Assembly: GCF_020497125.1 (NCBI RefSeq) | Contig: NC_059084.1 | Location: forward strand, 8,459,501 to 8,523,500 | Source of the DNA: Mauremys mutica | Lineage: Eukaryota > Chordata > Testudines > Geoemydidae | Length of the DNA stretch: 64,000 nt | Reading direction: 5' to 3' | The notes under the pieces: generated by a model | The model's input: the letters and a program-made list of their open reading frames with translations, nothing else | Database searches by the model: none | Told to the model about the DNA's origin: nothing | In this document: one piece after another, positions 36,121 through 49,320 of the stretch | How the letters are laid out: the number at the start of each line of letters is the position of its first letter | Numbering within the stretch: position 1 is the first letter of the stretch | Program-made: the position numbers and the translations under genes

Positions 36121-39100
36121 CATTTGCTTGTCAGCAAACATCAGCCATGCTCTGGCTCCCACCAGTGCTCTGCCATTGACTTATCGCATCTTCACAACGC
36201 CTCCTGGGTCTTAGCGAGGAGCCGATTCCACTGTGCTGCAGCCACCCTGCCCCTCAGGGGCTCCACGTCCTCTGGATACAGGCAGCTTCTCCCCACCTTA
36301 AGGGGGCATGGTATACAGAGGCCAATGAACCCCTGGGAGGACAGAAAGGTGTACGAGGGTGATTTCATAACTTTACCTGAAAATGTTGCTATATACAGTT
36401 CACAATGATATTACTGACCAGTGAGTTAGTTTTCAAATGATACCATACCAGGAATATCTTGTACAAAGATTATTACAATAGTGTGTAGGGTGTGAATACA
36501 GGTGTGCATTCCATCACACAGGTATGCGCATTGGCTAACTTGAAGTTAGCCTCATGGTCATGATGTGAATAAATATGAATGTATGAAACCCAGGACTCAT
36601 ATTGGACAAAGACAGCCATGGTACCATGCTCACTGAAATGATAAGCATGGCCCCCACAGCAGATTACAACGTCAGGTGGGTGCTTAGCAGCAGGAGTAAA
36701 TGAATTCTTCAGTAATAAAGAGCTACTTTTCATGCAGATATGCCTAGCAATAAAATCTGAGGCCAGACAAATCCCCAAGCATGGAACCACTATAAGCAAA
36801 ATTGTTTTAAAATGGAATGTTTTATCAAACTTTTTCCCATCAAGGGCTGCTTGCTGCTTTTTAAGGAGTTGGGGGTGCATAACGACAACAATTACAGTGG
36901 CAGAATGTGAAAGCAGCTTATAAGAGCTGGGTGAGGTTGGCCCTTGATTCATTAACCCAGAATTAAACAGAATTAAAAGGTTTGTGATTTCATGCAGGAA
37001 AGACCCTTTGCAAAAGGAATGGTCTGCTAGTTAATTCAGAACCATGGAGCTTCTTGTGGCAAGGGTCCCCTTCGAGCCTTGTTGACTGACCACTGAAATT
37101 CCTTTAGTCTTTGGTGAGCAAAGACTGTCAGGTTAGGAGGCCATTTGGGTCGGGCTAGATTAAACCCACCTTTCTGAGTTGAACAGACAGCTGAAAGATG
37201 GCAATTTCAGGCTCCACTCCTCCCAGCACCCTCATCTTAGTCATTCAGGGATGGACGATGCACAAAGTTATTCCATTTCCCAAAGGTCAGGGAAAAATGC
37301 CTTGGCAAAAGAAGCAACCGCCTTGTGATGTGGCATTAAAAAACACAGCTGCTGGGTTAAAAAGGTCCTCATCCCTCATTACTACATAAAGAGATCTCCA
37401 ACCAGATCCTGCGTCACTGACGGCCTGGTCAGATGTGGGAGAGGTTTGATTTCTTATGCCCGAATGCTTTCCCTACCCTTTGCTTTCCTTTCATTGCAGT
37501 CACCTGACTGGAGATTCAGCAGAAGTAACCGCCGCTTTGGAGACTTTCCCTTCATCCGAAAGAGTCATTTGGGTGAGCTGGGGGGCTTCTCGCAAGGATG
37601 CAATGCAGGGACCTCACAGACCGCTTGCGGGCTGGCTGCTTCCTCCATAGGTAGGCCAGCATGGGGCCTGCTGCTAACGTGCTGAAAGCTGTGTGCCGCA
37701 GACGATGGACCGAAGCCGGAAGCGGCTTTCTGTCATTACTCACAGCCACCAACATGCGGCTGCTTCCAAAAAAAGCATTACAGCAAAAAATAAAAATATT
37801 TTTCTCATTAAAGGGCCAGGGGGAGGAAGGCGGGGGAGGGGGGAAAAGGCCTACAAGCAGGCTAGATAGATTGGGCTGTGGAGCTGAGATGAACGCTGTG
37901 AAGCTGTGCATTAATCACCGGGGGGGGGGGGGCGGGAGGGGGAGATAATACAGCTCTATCAGGAGGAAACCGCGTGTTATAAAACAACGCAGCCATCTAA
38001 GCAACCAAACAGCCATATGCAATAGGGGAGTGGGCGTTTTTGTTCAGGTACGTGCCCCACTCTGTGGATGTTTTAATCCCCAATATGAGAGGCTGGGGAG
38101 AATCCAAAAAAAGGACTCATGGCTCGGGCTCTGACCCTGTGAGGATGCTATTTCTGTGAGCTTCCTGTAACCCCCCCCTCCCCCACGCACACACTTTGCG
38201 TCAAAATACAAATCTTTAATGTCTCATTAACTCTATCCCCCTGTGCAAGCTCTACAGCAATCAGGAGATGAGACAGTAATAAATAATAATCGTGGCTGAG
38301 GCATCGCCGCTGTAAGCTGGAGAGAGGCAAAAGCTTGCAAAAGAAGCTTGCAAATTCAGTCCCCTCTGAATACGCTCACTTGTCTTTGTTTCCTTTCAAT
38401 CTACATTGGTATTAAGAGAGATGCTGCATCTCTCACTAATAAGTTGCATGAAACGTGTCACTTCCATTCCCGCAGCAAATGCACTGAATTAAAAACTAAG
38501 CAACTGAAAGCCTTTCTGTTAACGACGCAAAAGAGAGAGCACTTAAGAATTACCTCCGACACGATTTGCATTTTGAGCTATCACTTGCAGACAAGTTGGA
38601 ATATGCCGATGAACAAGCCTATTTTCAGATGGGTTCATTCAGCCTGAACTTCAGCTTTGGTTTTCCTGACTCCCCGTTTCGCTAACCGATCATTTCACTA
38701 GCAGCTGTTCTAAAGGATGGGCCCTGGCTCTCTGTTGCCAGAGGCTGAGCTCAAGGATAGCACTGTAAATCTCAAGGCCAGTGACTGCAGTCAATGAATT
38801 TACAGTCAGGAGCCAGACTCTAGAAACACTGATGTGAATAGTAGGCAACTTGGTTTAACCCCCTCCCCCGCACGCCATGTGCTGAAGACTGAGAACGTCA
38901 AAAGTGGGCCAAAGGGCTCCACTTCCCACTAACTTTAAATGGAAGTTGGGCATCTCTCCCTCTCGCTCGCTCCTTGGCTACTTAGAAAATCCCAGCTACA
39001 GCCTTTAATTTGTCAGCTCTCCAACTGAAAAATGGGTGTTTTGGCTGCATAATCAAAGTGTGGCTTTCTCACAATTACCTACCTTGCACTTGAAAGGACC

Positions 39101-40240
39101 TTTCCATGGGGCTCATTATTTTCTTTCTTCACCCACTTTGGGCCTTCAGAAATTTGATTTTTTTTTAAATGTTAGGATTTCCTTGCAAGGGAGGGAAGAA
39201 ACCAAACATCCTGATTTTTTTCTTTAATCAACAGAATAATCAATAATCGTCTCACTGCTCCTGCTAATAATGTCAGTGCTAATGACGGCTGAACGCGCCA
39301 CATATAGAACACTGAGGCAGAAAAAAATTAAAAAAAATCTTCCTTTGGAGTGAGCTAAAGTTTTAGGGCCCACTCCAGAATTTTATGCACATGCTTAACT
39401 TTAAGCTTCAGTCAGCGCTTAAAGTTAAGCACGTCCACATCATTGCAGGGCCAGGGTTTTGGGGGGCTAAGAAGCTCTTACTATGGTGACGAAGCCCACA
39501 CAAGTACCTAGAGACGGTGAAGAACTAGATTTTTGTGATACAACTGTTGCATAAATTCCTTAGGTAAAAATAATTCTAAGAAACTGAGCAGTGCAGTTTG
39601 AAAACCAGCGAACCAAGTATACACAGTTGACTCAGGGAAAGCAGATTGGTATATGTAGCATTTTTCAGTTTGCTTGTTTGCTTAAAAAAAATGAGCCAAC
39701 TGGGTTCCACGCACTTGCCTGAAATAGCTCCTGAGAATGGTGGAAGCGCTGTCTTATCAAGGAGCTGAGTCAGCAAGGTTCTTAAGCACTTATGCAACTG
39801 CAGGCATGTGCCTCATCCTCCTGAAGGCAACAGAGTAAACTGGTGTACTGATCAATGGGGTAAAACTGGTGTGACAGCAGAGCTGGTCCAAGACTAGGCA
39901 AAGGGACCCTGTAACATCAGCTCATGCTTTGGTGGGTGAATAAAAGGTATCCCACCTTGAGCGTTTGTTGGGAAAATATTGGAGATAGTCCTGGATAAAC
40001 TCTGGATTTAGCCATGTTGGCGTCGCTAAAAACGCAAATGGTTGGATTCAAACTTTGGCACTGGAGACCAGCTGCAAATGGGCCTGAGAACGTTGGAGGC
40101 GCTCAAGGCCTGATTTGGATCAGAATTTTGTAAATATGTGTGTGTGTGTGATTTTAGTGCTAGTTTGAAGCACGCATTGGCCATGCCCGAGAAGGACATT
40201 CAGGAACTTGGAGCAATGGTCTAAGCAGGTCTGACAAAGC
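36121..40240. other. intergenic DNA, few recognisable repeats
   Basis: Mostly free of repeats that I recognise. A G13 run is at 37920-37932. A pyrimidine-rich CAG at about 37500 and a GTGAGC near 37573 flank a 72-base open stretch that could be a non-coding exon. Bases 38130-38700 are repeat-free with many TAAT words and an ATTTGCAT octamer near 38564. A foldback repeat with GCTTAACTTTAAGC lies at 39366-39462. Confidence 0.4.
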
Positions 40241-40244
40241 CTAT

Positions 40245-40385
40245 GGCCCGTAGTGCTGTTGCAGCTGTGTCGGTCCTAGGATATTAGCGACACAAGGTGG
40301 GTGAGGTAATAGCTTTTACTGGCCCAAAAGCTGGTGCGTCTGAGCTTACACAGAACACTACTTCAGGTCCTATGGTCACATTAGT
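40245..40385 (+). repeat. reptile interspersed repeat
   Basis: GTTGCAGCTGTGTCGGTCC, GACACAAGGTGGGTGAGGTA and GAGCTTACACAGAAC, in that order, form a repeat I know from turtle and crocodile sequence. The family name is not certain. Confidence 0.6.
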
Positions 40386-40398
40386 AGCACAATTACAA

Positions 40399-40402
<4 letters not shown>

Positions 40403-40431
<29 letters not shown>
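40403..40431. repeat. GT dinucleotide microsatellite
   Basis: A pure GT run of about 29 bases. The cysteine-valine-rich frames over it are not genes. Confidence 0.97.
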
Positions 40432-40432
<1 letters not shown>

Positions 40433-40959
40433 CCTTGGAAGAACAAAAGATACTTTGCCTTGCTGACTGCGGCTGCAGATTTGGGTAACATATTTACTAT
40501 TTCTACTGAGCTCGTCTACGAGCCTGGGTCCTTCATACTGTACTTTATAGTTGGGCTAGTTTACCACCGGCACAGCCACTGGCGTCAACATATTGTCAAC
40601 TGGGGCAACAGCACTTCACTTGTGCACATTCCTGCAACTAGGCAGCATCACAATGGTTTTACACCTTGTGACAACGCCACTAGTGTCTTTTGTGTGGGTT
40701 AGGTGAGCTCTGAGAATGTGAACTGGGTCAGGTCCTGCAGGCAAGATAGTCAGGGAACCACCTAACTTGAGACCCCCACAGGGGCTTATGTGTGAGCTAG
40801 GTACTGACCAGCTCAATGCCATCAGGACGCAGGCAACTGTGTGCGCACACGCAGGCAGCGGTATAGGCACCTATGGACTTTACGTGGTGAGGTGGCTGCC
40901 GAACAGGGGTTTTGAGGATCTCAATTTAAATGCTGGACTTTGCCACCTAACGTGACAGT

Positions 40960-41125
40960 TAGGTGCCTAAAGGCGTGTCTACACAGTAGGGCAATGCGCC
41001 CCACAGGGAGGTGATTTCTAAAGCCCACTAACATGTTGCACATTAACTGGTCTGCATAGACCCTGCTAGCATGCACTAAAGGGTCCCTAGTGCACGTCAG
41101 TGTCGTGCTATGTGGATCTAGCCCC
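40960..41125. repeat. MITE-like inverted-repeat element
   Basis: GCGTGTCTACACAG at the left and TATGTGGATCTAGCCCC at the right are loosely complementary. The internal wording (GCACTAAAGGGTCCCTAGTG) matches a common reptile element. Confidence 0.45.
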
Positions 41126-41819
41126 AAATGCCTTAATATCATAGTAGCTGTGCTTGTGTGAGTTCGTGCACAGGAGTTCCTGAATGTCTCCTAGCACTGT
41201 CTCTCTCTGTTACTGACATACCAGACAAAAGGAACAGCTCTGTGTGTGTGTGCGCGCGCGTGCGGATGCAGAATAAGGGGTTGGTTGAATGTCTGTTGGA
41301 GGTTCTGCATTAACTGTGAGTATGAAGGCACCAGACGCTATGCAACCCACTGACCTCCATCCATTCCAAGTGACAATGTGTTTGCTGGCAGTGCCAAAAC
41401 GTCTGCCCAATTAATGCTCAGTGAGAGGCCCAGGAGTGGGCTGGCAGGTTTGAAGGTCACAAGACTGTTGCCAGAACATGGTGGGAAAGGTTACACAGCC
41501 CCTGCCTGCGTTACGCCTTGTGCTAGCCCACTGTAAAGCCATCACTTTAATGAGCACTCAATGAGCACAACAAAACAAGGTTGGAATATCCTGAAAACCA
41601 GGGGTTTGCAAAAGAAGCGTTGACACCACCTTTACTATTGGCCCAGGGCAGCTGCCCAAGCACGGCAAGACATGGCCACAGTTAAGATCATTATTGCTTA
41701 CCCTTATCTTCTTGCTTCAAGAGACGATTTGAACTCTCGTAGCTGCTGTATTTTTTTGCTAAATGAACAGGGGCTGTGTATATGAAAAAAAACACAAGTG
41801 AGACTATTAAAAGGGGGAT

Positions 41820-41829
41820 TTTATTTATT
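41820..41829 (-). terminator. candidate polyadenylation signal (overlapping AATAAA hexamers)
   Basis: The minus strand reads AATAAATAAA, two overlapping canonical hexamers. About 25 bases further along the transcript direction is TTGTGTTTTTTTT, a plausible downstream element. It is the best-formed candidate for the distal CDH4 transcript end. No transcript evidence is available from sequence alone. Confidence 0.4.
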
Positions 41830-42593
41830 ACACCGGAGCTAGGCGCTAATGCACCAGTTCAGCTTTGATACACAATAAATCAGCAAAGCTGTTACTCAGT
41901 TTTGAACCAAGATTGCAGTGGCACTAAAAACACATTGAAAACATTTACTCTCGTCCCTTTTTTTTCCCTCTTTTGTTTTTGGTACAAAAATGGTACAAAC
42001 AACAATACAAAATAGTTGTGCTGTTGACGGTTACAAAAAAGGGTTTTTGAACTTGTTTAACTGATGCACTTGCTTTTGCATTTCGGCGTGAATACATCAG
42101 AACACTAGAAGTCTTCTTGAAAACAACCACAATCATGCGGGCTGCTACACAGTTTGTCCATTTTAAAAGGAAACATGCAAAAAGAAAAGAAAAAAAAAGC
42201 GCTTCAATGATACATGTTTTTTTTGTTTCTTCCCCCACTTCATTTGTAGCTTTGAGCAAATAACGACATTATGTACACATTGCAGTGAGCAATTGTAGGT
42301 GGGTTTTGTGTGTACTTGAGATACCTGTTTCTTTCCCTGTGAAACTGAGAGGATTTTTGCTTGGGAGAAAACTACATTGGCTCGTAGCTGTTTTTAAACA
42401 TATGCTTTTAACACATACATTGTTCCCCCCAACACTTTTACATTTACACTGAAGAGTTCCAAAAGACGTTACAAATAAAGGTCCCATAGCTTCAAGATAA
42501 GTTGTCTTCAATATTTTTTTTTAGGCCAATCAAAGTTGCCACTGCTGCATGTGTGTTCTACAGACCTTTCACAGACTATAGCAATTATGCATG

Positions 42594-42746
42594 GGTGAGA
42601 TTCACCCCTGCGTGAGGGAACTATGGATTAATTAATTCCCACTGAAACCCTACGGGGTGAATTCAGATCTGCGCACCACTGAATCAGGCCTTAAGGGGTA
42701 CATTGACCTTGTGCTGGCCTCTGCACATGAGTGAATTTCACCCCAT
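42594..42746. repeat. short inverted-repeat element
   Basis: ATGGGTGAGATTCACCCC at the left is mirrored by GAGTGAATTTCACCCCA at the right. It resembles 21912-22037 and lies in the possible distal CDH4 3' UTR. Confidence 0.55.
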
Positions 42747-44748
42747 TGCCTTAAAACAATCAAAGGTAGCTCTCCTGGTCCAAAAAACAGAAACAGAACT
42801 ATGAGTAGTACATAAGGACAATTAATAGCACCAAAGGTTACCCATTTACTGTCAGTTTCCCGTAATCTCCCATTGAGGGCGTCTCTTGTTTTGCTTTGTT
42901 GCAAATTATTTCCTTGACTGATGCTTAATATTTACAAGCTACATAGTAAATACATTGGATACTGACAGTTATGCTTACTAATGCTATGTCACTGGCCATG
43001 AGGCAGTCCCAGGTCGGGGAGTGACCTCAGATATTGATGATCTCTGGCTCAGAGACTATATGTAACCTTGGTCTCTGGGAGGTAGGGCAGCTTCTACATT
43101 GCATTCAGCATGCCCCTTGCTGGCCTCTTCCCCTAGACAGAGGTGAGAGGTGCTACAGTTTATTGGCAGTTGTAAGAGTGGGGAAAATGGAAATCACAGA
43201 ATGAGGATATCAGGAGGGGGTAATGCTCCATTCTTCCTGAAGCCAGCGCTCTTTCAATCATCTCCCATGTCACATGGGAAGTGGAGGATGAAGGAGCCCA
43301 TGCTCGTATGTCTGGACTCCACGTCTTTCATTAATTAGCTTGGTATGTCTACTACTATTATGCAGATTATTCAGAGAATAAACTTTCTTGTCCCCAATAC
43401 ATTAGCTGTTAAAAAAACCAACAACTTACAAGTGCGTCTTGATAGCTGGTAACCTGTGCTTCTAACATCCTGCCTCTAAACAAAAATAGTATGTCCCATC
43501 ATTGACCATCATCATAAAGTTTAGAGGAATGGTTTGGTACTAGGCTGGGTGGGAAATGTTTTTTCCCATCCCTGGGAAATGTTCACATATCCAAATTTTT
43601 TTCTTGTCCTGAATCAGAATGAAAAGTCAAAACTCACAGTTGCACGAACCAAAACTCTGACATTTTTTGGAGGGTGGGGGATGGGGGTGTTTGAAGTCAA
43701 TAGGAATATTTTATTTGGACATTTTCCTCTTTTTAAAAAAAATAGTTTAACAAAGATTTTGAAACAAAAAGTTGTTTTTGACTCAAAAAATTGAAATTTT
43801 CCAGTTAAAAAATTTGGACTTTTTGCCCCCAAAACTTTTCACATCAGAAGATCTGTTGAACCCAAACCTGTATCGTGAACAGTATTGGTTTTGACAAATC
43901 AGAATTTTTTGGCAAAAGACAAAGTTTGTCAAAAAATTTCCAGTCAGGCCTCTTTGAGACAAACTTCTTTTTAAAGGGACACTGTGAGCTTAAATATAAG
44001 CAAATTTCCTTGCCTATCTTACAAACCTCAACTAACATAATAAAAGGTGAAGAACTGTAAAAAGTGAATTTATTTTTGCTATTTATGCTGCTTGCTTACC
44101 TTCTGCATGTCCCGCAGCTTGGACAATGGGTCAGATTCTTTCCACAGTTACCCTCATGGACGTCATTGGGGTCTTATGGGGAAAGTGTGAGTAGAATTTG
44201 GTCAGAAGACAACAGATTAATTTGTTTCATGAATGGGCTCATATGCACTAACATGGGCTGTAATATTTGGAGGGGCAAATGCTGTAGGGAAATGTTTGTT
44301 TATTTTTAAAATTTCCGATGGAAACAGGTTACTTTATTTTAAACCACTGAAAGATTTCTGTTAGTCTTTGGATTGGTAAACACTAAAAGGTGTTACACGC
44401 TTAACTCTAGCAATGTCCTTTTAACTGTTGGTGGATAAATATCTTGATCGTCTCTATTGTAAGTCCACTCATTGGGATAATCAAATTAACTTGTACATAG
44501 TTACATTGTACATTCTTCCTAACCTCAGCTTCTTGTTATCATAGTTCAGCAGTTTTACATATACCACTACCATACTGTTTTTATTTTGGAAAATCCACCA
44601 CCACCACCAAAGACACAAGAGGCAACACCAACCCTTCCAGAACAGATTTTTAGACTATTTGCATTAGCCAACTGGTACCAAGTGGTTTGCATAGCATAAC
44701 TTAGAACTGGGGACCCTCAGGTTTGACTCCTGGTTGGCTATTCACTTA

Positions 44749-45044
44749 GGCCTGGTCCACACTAAAAAGGGGGTTCGAATTAGGGTACGCAAATTCAGCT
44801 ACGTGAATAGCGTAGCTGAATTCGAAGTACCCTAATTCGAACTACTCACCCGTCCAGACGCGGCGGGGTCGAACTCCGCGGCTCCAAGGTCGACTCCGCC
44901 ACCGCCGTTTGCAGTGGTGGAGTACCGGAGTCGACCGCGGCGCTTCCGGAGTTCGAACTATCGCGTCTAGATCAGACGCGATAGTTCGAACTCCGAGAAG
45001 TCGAACTCACCGCGTCGACCCGGACGGTAAGTGTGGACTAGCCC
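44749..45044. mobile_element. Harbinger-like MITE with two strong hairpins
   Basis: The ends GGCCTGGTCCACACT and AGTGTGGACTAGCCC are inverted repeats, flanked on both sides by TTA (44746-44748 and 45045-45047), the three-base target site typical of PIF/Harbinger elements. Two internal hairpins are present: arms 44773-44803 with 44811-44842, and perfect 21-bp arms 44948-44968 with 44974-44994 around a 5-base loop. No transposase is encoded. Confidence 0.85.
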
Positions 45045-45049
45045 TTAGA

Positions 45050-47856
45050 CTTAAGCTTTCCAGGGACTGACTGTCTGCATAGAGGGAAAGAAACATGCTA
45101 GCTAGAGAGAACTGGGCACTGCTTGCATCTCATGTCTATAAACTGGATAACTCCCTCCACCCCTTTTTTTATTTCCTCCTCTGATGAAAAGGAGGTTACA
45201 ATAATGGTTTCAAACAACTGACATGTACTAATCATTGAGAAACACTAAGTGCATGTTTTTTATTCATTAATTTTGTTGCAATTGGGCAGTTTCCATGCAG
45301 ATGCATCCTCCATCCTGGTTATAATCTATTCAAGTCTAACACTTTTCTGGAAAGAAAGAGGATCAAGACAGTACATGGATAAAGACCATAGGCCCAATCT
45401 CTGCAAGGAGACTGCAATTCAAAATGGGCTGCTGTACAAGTGCTGTTATTTCCCCATGTATCAGAGCAGGTACAAACTACTTGATTTGCCAGATGCTGTA
45501 TAGAAAAGTTTGCTAGTGTGTTACATTGGGCTGGAGGGGTGAGGTATTTGGTGCTAGTGAACTAAGGTTTTCATACTCTGCAAGTGGCAAGATGAAGAAG
45601 GCTGAGTTCCCAATTATGGAGTAAATATTTTTGAAAGGCATCAGATACTGAAATTGTCATGCACTGCACTTCATCCCAGATGAGGCATCTGCTGACAACC
45701 AGTACCTTTTGAACAACAGTGATGTGTTACCACTGGACTCCTCATTGTTTCCTGAGGTATTACCTGCCACAATTTTCTCTCCTCAAGAAACTTGTATGTA
45801 CGCTTTTTGTTTTGTTTTCTTCCTGGATAGTGAAAGGATAAGCCAACCAAACCACCTTCCCCGCCCCCCCGGCATACATGGTAATTAATAATATAAAAGA
45901 TAGAGATTGAGTCCTCTCAAGCATACTTTTACCACATTCCATTTCAGACAAGACACATTTCAAATGCTCATTCATTTACAGAAATTGCATTTTATAGAAA
46001 ATATGATACAATGAAATATAAAATGCACTAGGAGCATTTTAAAAATCTATAGACACAATCCTGCAGCCCAGTATTCCCTCTTAAACAATGTCTATTCATT
46101 ATCACACACACACTTTCTCTCCCGCTTCTCCCCCCCCGTTTAACTCTCAACATTCAATCTACATATCAAAAAAGCAGATCATCCCCTGGATAATCACCTT
46201 CTGATACTGTGCACATTCTTGGATTTAAATGAAAATATATCTAAGCACTTCTACAATTTTTTAGTGAACCCACTGCAAAATTGTCTGCAGAATATAAAAC
46301 ATAGGTAATCCAAGATTTCATAGCACATGAATTAAGTGGCTCATAATCCATTAAATGTGGTTTATATTACACATCCATGCAGTCTAAATCATTTTACAAA
46401 CATTAGACATAAAGCCACTAGTCCAAATCAGTAAAGGAAAAATGTAATAATAATAATAATAATAATAAAAAAAGCTAATAACTATTTGTTATTGGTTAAA
46501 CTGACCCTACATATAAACTAGGTAGTATGCTACCATTTATAATACTGACGTTGTGTCTGGATGCTGCAAAACCTCTTGCTTAATTGGCAACGTTTGAGCA
46601 TGTTTACCACAAAATACTTACTAGGTCCTTGTTGCTTTTCTTCTCCAAAAGACATTTAATATAGATAGAAGTGCCGACCCATCAAATATAAAGGACACAC
46701 ATTAGTTGGGTTACATGATGCTGTTGAGCTTTGGCTACTGATGCTCAAAGGCATTAATATTGTACTAGACCTACTTTATTCTAATGTCATGGTAACGTAC
46801 TGATAAACTGTCCCTGTTATTAACACTGCCCTAGTCTTGAGTTACTGATTATGCTACGTCCCTGTGTATGGTTAAGATAAAAATACAGCATTGATTTTCA
46901 TACTAACAAGCATCATGATGGATGCATGACAGCAACATGTAACCCAGCTTTTATTTACACTACTCAAAAGGTTGGGGGAGCCAAGAACACATCGATAGCA
47001 AAAAACAAACAAATGGCCTTTGGTCATCTCATGATTTACTGTAGGGTTTATGCAAGGTCTGTTTAAGATTTTTTGTTGCAATAACCAAAGGCTTATCAAT
47101 GCTATAGTTCTATGCAGCTACATCAAGTGTGACCAGGTTACAGGAGAAACCCCAGTCAATATTTTGCATCTGATAAAACTGAATTATATACAACAATATG
47201 ACTAATTCACCACCTGCTTAGGCTTAACGATGGCTGTTAAGATTTTTTCCCCCCACCCCAAAACAAGTCACCCACTTAAAAAAAAAAAGGCAAAAAAGAA
47301 ACAATCTCCACAGTTCCTTTTGTTAACTCCTTCCCAGCTAGAACTGGCTTAGGGTCATAGAGAGTGCTGCTCAAGATGGTTGAAACATTTGTTTTTGTAT
47401 GTTTGTTTTGATCACTCCTGAGATTGAAGGGAATCTGATACATGTACCAAAAGGCACTTTCAAATATATATATATATATATTTTAAAAACAGTGCTTCTG
47501 TTCTAAGAAATTCAAGTTAAGACAGAGTGCCTTTCACTCTCTTTAGTCATAAAGCGGATAAATGAGTGATATCCCAGCTGACATTAAAAAAAAATGCAGC
47601 AGAGACAAGTGTTCATGCTAGAGAGCTCAATGTTCTAAAAAAACCCAACCAAACCCATTAAAAAAAAAAAAGAAAAAAAAAAAGAAAAACCTCCTAAATC
47701 ACCACTAAAAATAATACAGTCAGCAGGGGATATTAATTAAAAAAGCTGCCACTTCTGTACAGTTCTTGCTTCTTCATTGTCTCTTTTTTTTCCTGTTTTC
47801 GTCTTTTTTTAAAATGTTTTTCTTCCTTTTTTTTTAAATAAGAACATGAGGTCAGT
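45050..47856 (-). other. CDH4: CDH4 3' untranslated region (proximal part)
   Basis: The interval directly follows the CDH4 stop codon on the minus strand. It is AT-rich, without a convincing reading frame, and largely free of recognisable transposons, as expected of a long 3' UTR. It contains A- and T-runs (47660-47690), an AT dinucleotide run (47464-47481) and an AAT repeat (about 46444-46468). A minus-strand AATAAA lies at 45259-45264 and another near 45170. The 3' end is inferred, not shown by a transcript. The 3' UTR may continue leftward past a Harbinger-like MITE to about 41800. Confidence 0.6.
45259..45264 (-). terminator. candidate proximal polyadenylation signal AATAAA
   Basis: The minus strand reads GAATAAAAAA here, about 2.6 kb past the CDH4 stop codon. 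Use of this site would exclude the Harbinger-like MITE from the mRNA. A single hexamer is weak evidence. Confidence 0.3.
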
Positions 47857-48069
<213 letters not shown>

Positions 48070-49189
48070 TTACAAAGAAACTGTAGTAATAGATGCTGTT
48101 TGTTATGTTCAGGGTGTACACAGAGAGAAGTTAAATAAAAATATAAATATGCTTCCTGGAAGATTGTAATGGGACCCTGCTTAATTTCTTAGAATTCAGA
48201 ATGATAACACACAAGAACCCAAAACCAGAGAGAGACAAAGCAGGCTGCTCCCTAAAAACGGAGAGACACAAGTCACCCCACTTAACTCTAGGCTTTCTGT
48301 CTGCAGAACTGAGTGCTTCTCTCATATCACACACTTCACTACAGAGCCCCTTTAGTCTGCAAGCAGGACCAGGAACATCACTTTCCCACAATTCATAAAG
48401 TGATACCTTGCAATTCTAACACTGTTCAATATACCACACTGTTAAACTTAACAGAACTCTTCAGGGACTGTGATAATGGGGACTGTAAGTACCTAGACAG
48501 ACAGATTTCAACAGGGGTGGTGGCCTTGATCCAGCAAAACACTTAGGATGAGATTTTGTGCTTCACCTGTACTAGGTGAGTCTCTGGCACATTTTAGAAA
48601 GGTCTCTTCTCTGGTTCACTCTGCACAGATCCTTTTATATGGCTGAAGTTGGGGACAGGCTGGGCTAGGCTAGAAGTCCTGGGATATGGATACTGATTTA
48701 ATTCCGGTCCAGTATAAGGGAAAACTAACATAATGGAAAGTACTTAATCTACAGCAAAAGTCCCTCTTTATTAATTATTTCCAGAAACTGCAGTCAAGGT
48801 ACGAGTGGGTGGAATTCGATTTACTGGACTGAATAATAGTGGAAATGTGTCTGCACAAAGAGGTACGTAAACATCAGTGAAAAGAAGGGGAGAAAGAATT
48901 TAATGAGAAGAATAAGAAAAAACCCCAGCAGAAATTGGTATATGATAGAATTAAATTGCTGCCACATTTATATTTCTGACATAAAATGAATTGTGTTTTG
49001 TCTCAGAGGAAATAACACATTGATTGGTTCACAAACACACAATCATTCATTAAAAGAATTATCGGATAAACATTTAAAAAGAATTAAAAGTGCAGTAAAG
49101 TTGCAATAATCTAATGTGCTCTGCTCAGTTATGAGAAGCATTTCTCTTTTATGAAAAGGTTTTGGTGCTAAACAGTGTTTGATGGCAAT

Positions 49190-49320
49190 GGAGGCATGCA
49201 AACTGATAGGGGTCTGGGAGGCAGGAGCTCCTGATAGCTTTAGTGGCTGTGAATAAATCATGTAACCCCTCTGCCACAGCTTCTCCATCTGTAAAAAACC
49301 CTCTCTTGGTCAGAACCAGA
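49190..49320 (+). repeat. MIR-type SINE relic in the last CDH4 intron
   Basis: GTCTGGGAGGCAGGAGCTCC followed by GCTTCTCCATCTGTAAAA matches the MIR head and core in order. It is antisense to CDH4. Confidence 0.6.

Larger units (their letters stand above)
41800..44740 (-). other. CDH4: possible distal CDH4 3' UTR ending at a strong polyadenylation signal
   Basis: The interval is AT-rich and has no coding signal. On the minus strand it contains AATAAA near 44330, 44300 and 44068, and overlapping AATAAATAAA at 41820-41829. The last is followed within about 25 bases by a TTGTG and T-run stretch, which resembles a downstream GU/U-rich element. Segments 43540-43860 and 42594-42746 look like interspersed repeats. 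If the 41820 signal is used, the 3' UTR would be about 6 kb, longer than the 3-4 kb I recall for mammals. Assignment to CDH4 is inference. Confidence 0.35.

Noticed and set aside
40297..40702. Cysteine/valine-rich frames
   Set aside because: They translate the GT microsatellite at 40403-40431.
1..41800. TAF4, the gene expected to face CDH4 in tetrapods
   Set aside because: I saw no frame resembling the TAF4 C-terminal region; it probably lies further left.
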